Assembly (NCBI RefSeq): GCF_949987515.2
Contig: NC_082695.1
Span: 84,551,104-84,615,103 of the forward strand
Length of the DNA stretch: 64,000 bases
From: Delphinus delphis
Lineage: Eukaryota > Chordata > Mammalia > Artiodactyla > Delphinidae
Reading direction: 5' to 3'
Both the position numbers and the translations under genes were made by a program. Below the pieces are notes generated by a model, which worked only from the letters and a program-made list of their open reading frames with translations, made no database searches and was not told where the DNA came from. Each line of letters opens with the position of its first letter. Position 1 is the first letter of the stretch. Shown piece after piece: positions 61,001 through 64,000 of the stretch.

Positions 61001-63831
61001 GTCTAAGAGTAAGTAACTCAAATGTGTAAGAAAACACAACTCAGCTCTACTGTTCATGACACGTAAAATCAACAGAATGAAGCATTCTATCTGCTCTATC
61101 ACGGTAGGCGGAGATGTCTGTCATTCCCAGAGGCAATTCAGGAAACCCTGAGGGAGAGGCAGTCTCAGTGGTCAATTAACACAGCTCAGCACCAGAGGAA
61201 AGTCTCCAAGGAGCTGGCGCCAAGGGTGCGCCTCCAGCACCTACGACACACACCAGCAGGTGACAGGTATTCAACTGTTCGTTAAGCAGAAGTTCAAAGC
61301 CAAGGCATTCCGCCGTGCACTGTCTCAAAGCAGAGGGGGCTGTAAGCGTGGAAACCAGATGCCTGGCTGCCAGACCATCCTGGCCCCTCACTCAGAGAGC
61401 TTCTCGCGCTGAGAACTACACTGGTCAGGGAGAGGCGTTCGGTGAGCGTGCGCGTGAGGGAGAACCTAAAAATATGCTCAGCACGGGAGAGCAGACTCGG
61501 GGGAAGCTGAACGCCAGGTTGGGAACCGGAGCTGAAACCTTAGCTTCAGCCCTACAGACTGCCTCAGCGTGACCTTCACCTGTGTCCAGGGAGACGGCCC
61601 CTCCTTCGAGGGAGGGAAATGAAATGAGAGAACCTCCCCAGAGCGCACCGCAGCCACTGCTGTGACATCATGAGTGTGGCCACGAGGCGCCGGGGCTGGG
61701 AGAACACCCCTCAATGTGCCCGAAGCCCGCACCCTCAGACGCAAGGCTCCAGACCAGCTGGACGGACTCCACAGAGAACATGCTGGTCTCCCTTTGCCTT
61801 GGCCTCACAGGTTCGTCCTGGTGCAGAAACTAAGGCTGACATCTACCCCACATTTCTCAGAAGTTCGGGACGCAGGGCGTCACCTGCAGAATGGAAAACG
61901 CTGGCCACAGTGACAGCGTAAAGTGTCTGACCGGGAAGGCACATATGACAGGGACACACAAACTGCAAATTACATAGATAAGGCTTTCACTGTTTTAAAA
62001 AAAAAAGTCTCATGGAGGAAACAAGAAAGACCCGAATCAGAATCAGTGAGTCTCTCCTCTGCTGTCACACAGACGCGCACGAGGACTTGTTTCCGCACGA
62101 TGAAAGCACCTGCTCACAAACTTGCGATAAAAGTGCCAATCAAAAGAGATTCCTGAAAAACACTTTCAGGGTCTGTTCACCACTGTTTATCAAGTGCGGT
62201 CTGAAGTCCGTTGAGTTTTAATGTATATAAATTAAATAAAATGAATTTTCCCAATGAATTTTGGCATTTCTGTCACTGTGCAGTATCTAGTATTCCTGAC
62301 CTGGATGACAATTTCAGGAACACAGTATCTTTAACTGAGCTTTACAATTCAACACTATCCATTTATGAACTTTCATGATCATTTAATTGATGTCAACAAT
62401 TCTGTCCTAAGCCCTGTAAACCATATCTCATGATATCAAATAACATAGTGTTCAAACTAGCACAGAGGTTGCAGACTCATTCTCCAAATATAATTTCATG
62501 GTGCATAAAACCTAAAGACCGCATTAGAAAAATTCTGGGGTCCGTCATGATACCATATAGAATTTCAGAGATTTATGCAAATAAAGGTACCATTCAAATG
62601 TGTCTGTACGCAGGGGAACCAGGAAAGAAGGTGGTTCTTCTGTGGAGATGCAGACCCTAAAGCGAGATCTCAACACCTTCCATGGCAAGGGCTGGGAGAG
62701 AAGCCCGCGGTGGGGCTGCAGCTCACAAGGCGGTAAGAACAACGCCCGCAGATGCCCTGCCAGGTCACAGGGGCCTGAAAGAGGAAAGGAGGCAGCCGGG
62801 GGCAGGAAACCAACACTGGAGAAGGAGAAGGCAGCTACCTTCGCGTTTCCATACATTTTATGTCAGGAGGTCAGGGTGCTATGTGTGCCACAGTCCAGCT
62901 TTTGGAAGAAAACGACTAGTGGTGAGAAAAGTGAGCGTGGGAGAGTTCTCGGGAAAAGCAAAAGCCTGATGATGAGTATGAACGCAGGGCAAGCCATCTC
63001 ATGACAGAATAATAAGAAGTACTCAGTAAGCATCAGCAATACGCCACACACGCATCTGATTTATGCATTTGATGATGAAAGGTTTCGCTCTTCTTCACAG
63101 CAGCCACGCATGCTGAACCCTACATCACGACTGTCATCACCCCATTTTACAGACGAGAAAAGAGAGGCACAGAAAAGTCACCTGCACAAGACTGCAAATC
63201 TAGCCAAGTTCAACACAGAAGTACATAAAAAAAAATTAATGACTTTATGATCTAGTGTTTAAACTATGATTACTGTATCCCTTACTAAAGAAGGAAAATA
63301 TAATAGCTTTATATATCTTTGTATTAACATGGTTAAAACTAAAAACTTCCAAAGGCCGGCCATCTGTCATCCGGGAAATTATTATGAGAATATCATTCCC
63401 TAAGTTATAGATAACCAAGGTATGAGGAGCCTAAGCTCAGGCTGTCATCAGTGTGAGAAACCCCTGCTTTTCCTATATGACAGTTATCCAGAATGAAGGG
63501 AAGGCTTTAAGATGCAATCAAGGTATATACACCACTGGTATTTTTTAATGACAAAAGGAAGGCCAACTGGCACTTACATATACGAAGTCCTCACCCAGAG
63601 GTTCTGCTGATTAGTACTTACCCGTTTTTCATGGGGGTTTGAGACCGGTTCAGAAACACTGGTGTCACCCCACACAAATCTAAGGTCGACAGTGTGACAA
63701 GACGTGGCCAGTCTTTGCCATACCACATGGCCGTGACTGATGAATCATTGAAGGAAAGATCAACGTGCTCCAGGATGTGTTCTTTTCCACTATTTTCTTT
63801 CAATATAATTACCCAACCTAAACCAGATATT
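39787..63831 (-). CDS. FBXO15: FBXO15, F-box only protein 15 (3' half of the gene, six coding exons; 5' end outside window)
   Basis: Six minus-strand exons join in phase as 63831-63622, 60452-60326, 59148-59066, 58102-57960, 41637-41513 and 40056-39787 (958 bases including TGA). They give about 318 residues that I recognise as the C-terminal part of FBXO15, from memory of the human protein of about 510 residues. Diagnostic strings are STLDLCGVTPVF, RWHSLIAKYNLSHLT, FVMANLHFHHLVERSTLGSA, VGKVGLSWKT and AKINHWFG. F-box proteins are substrate receptors of SCF (SKP1-CUL1-F-box) ubiquitin ligases. The F-box is N-terminal in this family, so it must lie upstream of this window; the visible part would be the substrate-binding side. 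Mouse Fbxo15 is known as an embryonic stem cell marker under Oct3/4-Sox2 control, and human FBXO15 has been linked to turnover of P-glycoprotein and cardiolipin synthase. Those roles come from the literature, not from this sequence. Intron sizes are 3169, 1177, 963, 16322 and 1456 bases. No inactivating change was seen. Confidence 0.95.
41513..41637 (-). CDS. FBXO15: FBXO15 coding exon E (penultimate)
   Basis: This 125-base exon is two bases plus 41 codons and ends in phase 0. The acceptor is TTTGATCTTTTCAG|AATACA and the donor is ATAAAG|GTAATT. The trailing G of exon D plus AA gives glutamate. The exon then reads YIENEYMKLSVISFKNSTEH and LPLVGKVGLSWKTNIFDGCI, ending in K. The first half is the most diverged part of the visible protein relative to human; the VGKVGLSWKT core is conserved. 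It is separated from exon D by the 16.3-kb repeat-filled intron. Confidence 0.95.
41638..43139. other. FBXO15 intron D-E, right after exon E: unassigned
   Basis: No repeat recognised. Open frames between 41719 and 42906 on both strands overlap each other and have no domain. Confidence 0.4.
43140..43370 (+). mobile_element. MIR SINE
   Basis: GAGTATTTACTGTACACCAA GC, CTCACAGGTGAGAAAGCTAT GCGCCGAGAGG and CCTTGCCCGAGGCCACGCAG TGG match the MIR order, ending near TTCTGCGTCTGGAGTCC. Intronic in FBXO15, antisense to the gene. Confidence 0.75.
43371..44269. other. FBXO15 intron D-E, unassigned
   Basis: No repeat or exon recognised. The 134-codon open frame at 43473-43877 on the gene strand has no similarity to FBXO15 or to any domain I know. 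Confidence 0.35.
44270..45578 (+). mobile_element. old L1, sense ORF2 end plus start of 3' UTR
   Basis: CACAAATGGTGCAATAACAA CTTG, GTGAGAAACTTCTGATCACT, ACTGGAAAAAAATATTTTCA and GCAAATGAACAATAAGCACG are L1 ORF2 C-terminal sequence. Many stops show it is dead. It ends abruptly at the SINE starting at 45579, in 'ctggtatact', where an L1 would continue for several hundred bases. Confidence 0.8.
45579..45804 (+). mobile_element. CHR-2-type SINE without visible target-site duplication
   Basis: The element runs from GGGCTTCCCTGGTGGCGCAG to GTACCGC plus a 20-base A tail. Its body has an extra 15 bases, apparently a local duplication: GCTGAGCCATGACTGCTGAG near 45698-45717. The left flank ends AATTCTGGTATACT and the right flank starts GAGACGTCGG; these do not match. 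Confidence 0.94.
45805..47569. other. FBXO15 intron D-E, unassigned
   Basis: No exon or confident repeat seen. Confidence 0.35.
47570..48943 (+). mobile_element. very old L1/HAL1-like sequence
   Basis: AATACAAATCTGATCAAAAT, GGCAAAAGACAAAATGGAGA, then ATGCCCAACAGAAGGAGACT GGGTCAATAAAT resemble HAL1 or L1M. A-rich with stops throughout. Copies may be several pieces. Confidence 0.5.
48958..49190 (+). mobile_element. short L1 3' end, young subfamily, with TSD
   Basis: A 5'-truncated insertion of about 230 bases, from GTAAAATAGATAGCTAGTGG to TATACTCCAATAAAGATGT plus an A tail. The duplication AAAAATTCTTTCCC is at 48944-48957 and at 49186-49199 (sharing As with the tail). It is nearly identical to the last part of the copy at 1-545. 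Antisense to FBXO15. Confidence 0.93.
49402..49977 (+). mobile_element. solo LTR (endogenous retrovirus remnant)
   Basis: Its right part has the LTR polyadenylation layout: TGCTCTGTACCCTCGGGCGG TAATAAATCTTAGCC, then CTGTGAGTCCTCCCAGCGG and CTTGGGGACCCAATGCCAAC A at the end. There is no internal retroviral coding region. The 162-codon minus-strand frame at 49406-49894 is a shadow. The subfamily was not assigned. Confidence 0.6.
49978..51159. other. FBXO15 intron D-E, unassigned
   Basis: Nothing recognised. The GC-richer part at 50400-50720 has minus-strand open frames with no similarity. Confidence 0.35.
51160..51800 (-). mobile_element. L1 ORF2 fragment, antisense, old
   Basis: TTCCCTTTGGGATTTTTTAA TAGAACTGTAATGAATTTGT matches the antisense L1 ORF2 'gggattttgattgggattgcattgaatctgt'. 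Surrounding text is T-rich. It is sense with respect to FBXO15. Confidence 0.55.
51801..52779. other. FBXO15 intron D-E, unassigned
   Basis: Proline-rich open frames at 51677-52195 are read from C-rich DNA. No repeat or exon recognised. Confidence 0.35.
52780..52925 (+). mobile_element. MIR SINE 3' part
   Basis: GGCTTGCCGTGGAGATTAAT ACAAATATG, CAGCAAGCACCTCTGATGAG CGCCC and TCATCATCATCA follow the MIR 3' order. Confidence 0.55.
53477..53680 (+). mobile_element. CHR-2-type SINE lacking the Pol III B box
   Basis: It begins GGGCTTCCCTGGTGGCGCAG and ends GTACCGC plus about 24 As. Compared with the other CHR-2 copies, 13 bases are missing: it reads ATGCAGGTGCCCCGG where others read ATGCAGGGGACACGGGTTCG then TGCCCCGG. 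The duplication AAAGACCACTGAAGA is perfect at 53462-53476 and 53681-53695. Confidence 0.96.
53696..54508. other. FBXO15 intron D-E, A-rich, LINE-like
   Basis: GAAAAACTGTACCCTGAGTT and ATGAAGCAATGTGTGAACAA through CTACCTATCTATGGATG resemble old L1/HAL1 sense sequence. No precise limits. Confidence 0.4.
54524..54899 (+). mobile_element. CHR-1-type SINE (long form)
   Basis: GGCTTCCCTGGTGGCGCAGT, box B GGTTCGAGCC and a long body with CCACAACTACTGA repeats ending in (AAAT)n. The duplication AAGACTAATCTCCAG is perfect, 15 bases, at 54509-54523 and 54900-54914. It is inserted in LINE-like DNA that continues on both sides. Confidence 0.96.
54915..56219. other. FBXO15 intron D-E, A-rich, partly LINE-like
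   Basis: 54915-55050 continues the L1/HAL1-like sequence left of the SINE. The rest is A/T-rich with no exon or gene recognised. Confidence 0.4.
56220..56720 (+). mobile_element. L1 ORF2 fragment (reverse-transcriptase region), dead
   Basis: TAGGCAAATTGCTTGAAAGA, CACACAAGAAGAAATACATA, GCTCCAGGCCCTGATGGCTT CACAGGTGAATTCCACCAA and TTCCCAACTCATTCTATCAG are the well-known L1 ORF2 RT stretch. Frameshifts and stops are present. Confidence 0.85.
56721..57959. other. FBXO15 intron D-E, up to exon D: unassigned
   Basis: No recognised repeat apart from weak LINE-like text at 56780-57050. The 187-codon minus-strand frame at 57244-57807 is on the gene strand and close to exon D. It has no FBXO15 similarity and no domain, and is not called. 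Confidence 0.4.
57960..58102 (-). CDS. FBXO15: FBXO15 coding exon D
   Basis: This 143-base exon is one base, 47 codons and one trailing base. The acceptor is a very good pyrimidine tract, TTTTGTTTTGCTTTTTAG. The donor is AGCAAAG|GTAACA. The translation runs PYALPPHSPLSDDSPECGLS, then GYQLHVDMHSGGVFCLCGTF, then GNLSTSK. This fits the human segment PYELPPHSPFLDDSPEYGL and its continuation. The intron reaches an in-frame TGA a few codons past the donor, so retention would end the protein here. Confidence 0.95.
58103..59065. other. FBXO15 intron C-D
   Basis: 963 bases, GTATGT donor and TTTTTAG acceptor. An A17 run at 58566-58582 is on the plus strand. No repeat family recognised. Confidence 0.5.
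59066..59148 (-). CDS. FBXO15: FBXO15 coding exon C
   Basis: This 83-base exon is 27 codons plus two bases and is too short to stand out as an open reading frame. It was found by looking for the segment missing between exons B and D. The acceptor is ATTCTTTTTCAG|AGGGAG and the donor is GCTGT|GTATGT. It reads REEELAFVMAN, then LHFHHLVERSTLGSAA. The trailing GT joins the first C of exon D to give valine, where human has isoleucine. The match to the remembered human sequence is nearly perfect across the exon. Confidence 0.94.
59149..60325. other. FBXO15 intron B-C (GC-AG)
   Basis: 1177 bases, starting GCAAGC and ending TTTTTCAG on the minus strand. It contains GC-rich text at 59560-60250 with several open frames on both strands, none with a recognised domain. 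Confidence 0.6.
60326..60452 (-). CDS. FBXO15: FBXO15 coding exon B, with a GC splice donor
   Basis: This 127-base exon is one base plus 42 codons and ends in phase 0. It begins PRWHSLIAKYNLSHLTEST and ends HPGLVVGLWK. Joining GG from exon A to its first A gives glycine, which keeps the frame. The acceptor, TGATGTTCAAAG, is poor in pyrimidines. The donor reads TGGAAG|GCAAGC, a GC donor matching the GC-AG consensus AAG|GCAAGT. The nearest downstream GT would add 13 bases and break the phase with exon C. Homology to human (GVWK then KEEELAFV) ends exactly at the GC site. Skipping this exon would shift the frame. Confidence 0.93.
60453..63011. other. FBXO15 intron A-B, unassigned part
   Basis: No repeat, RNA or exon recognised. 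Open frames in 61176-62969 overlap on both strands and show no similarity. Confidence 0.4.
63012..63205 (+). mobile_element. MIR SINE
   Basis: GTACTCAGTAAGCATCAGCA, CACCCCATTTTACAGACGAG AAAAGAGAGGCACAGAAAAG and CACCTGCACAAGACTGCAAA match the MIR core. Intronic, antisense to FBXO15. Confidence 0.8.
63622..63831 (-). CDS. FBXO15: FBXO15 coding exon A (sixth from last)
   Basis: This 210-base exon consists of one base completing a codon, 69 full codons and two trailing bases. On the minus strand the acceptor is a pyrimidine-rich tract ending in TTTCTTTCTTCAG. The donor is a strong ACGG|GTAAGT. The translation begins ISGLGWVIILKE, contains EHILEHVDLSFNDSSVTAMW and ends TPVFLNRSQTPMKN. It aligns without gaps to the human segment as I remember it (FGLGWAIILKE and STLDLCGMTPVF). 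The preceding exon is off the right edge, so 63832-64000 is intron. Confidence 0.93.
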
Positions 63832-64000
63832 CTGAAGAAAGAAAAGCAAACAAAAATGTCTGCCTAGCAGCAAAAAAAACACAAAAAACAAAAGAACTGC
63901 AGTCTATCACATGTCAACTCTAAAGCACCTGGTACCCTAAAGGCCAAAGCCAAAGTTCCTAGAACACGCTCGACATAAATTTTCAAGTCACAACAGTTCT

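Noticed and set aside
1..64000. Bacterial-style systems (operons, CRISPR, toxin-antitoxin, phage)
   Set aside because: Spliced gene, SINE/LINE content and composition show mammalian nuclear DNA; no arrays of spaced repeats or compact gene runs exist.

Overview
The window is mammalian nuclear DNA, most likely from a whale or dolphin. It carries seven tRNA-Glu-derived SINEs of the CHR family, which is restricted to cetaceans, hippos and ruminants. Three are the short CHR-2 form with the tail ending GCGTACCGC-A(n) that is typical of cetaceans. There are also cetartiodactyl-type L1 3' ends, old mammalian MIR and L2 copies, and introns with vertebrate splice signals. The species was not determined. 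There is no bacterial or phage-like content, so operons, RBSs, CRISPR arrays and similar features do not apply.

Only one protein-coding gene can be supported: the 3' half of FBXO15 (F-box only protein 15), on the minus strand from 63831 down to a TGA stop at 39787-39789. Six coding exons were found: 63622-63831, 60326-60452, 59066-59148, 57960-58102, 41513-41637 and 39787-40056. They join in phase and encode about 318 residues, roughly residue 190 to the C-terminus of a protein of about 510 residues. No frameshift or premature stop was seen. The N-terminal exons, including the F-box that binds SKP1, lie beyond the right edge. One intron (after exon 60326-60452) starts with GC instead of GT. 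A poly(A) signal candidate lies about 85 bases past the stop.

Positions 1 to about 39.6 kb lie downstream of FBXO15 and look intergenic. In human the corresponding side is the long gene-poor interval toward NETO1 (established knowledge of chromosome 18q22, not visible here). The interval is a patchwork of repeats: L1 3' ends (both strands), L2, MIR, LTRs of MaLR/ERVL type, MER5 and another hAT-type element, one Tigger-like MITE, four CHR SINEs, a (TG)n microsatellite and an AT-rich palindromic array. Between these are unannotated unique stretches. The 16.3-kb intron at 41638-57959 holds three more CHR SINEs, several L1 pieces, one LTR and MIR fragments.

No undescribed biological system is evident. 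The most useful observations are the GC-AG intron next to a weak acceptor, the intact FBXO15 reading frame, and several informative transposon insertions: a SINE lacking its Pol III B box, a SINE without target-site duplication that truncates an L1, a SINE nested in L2, a MITE nested in L1, and a probable twin-primed L1.
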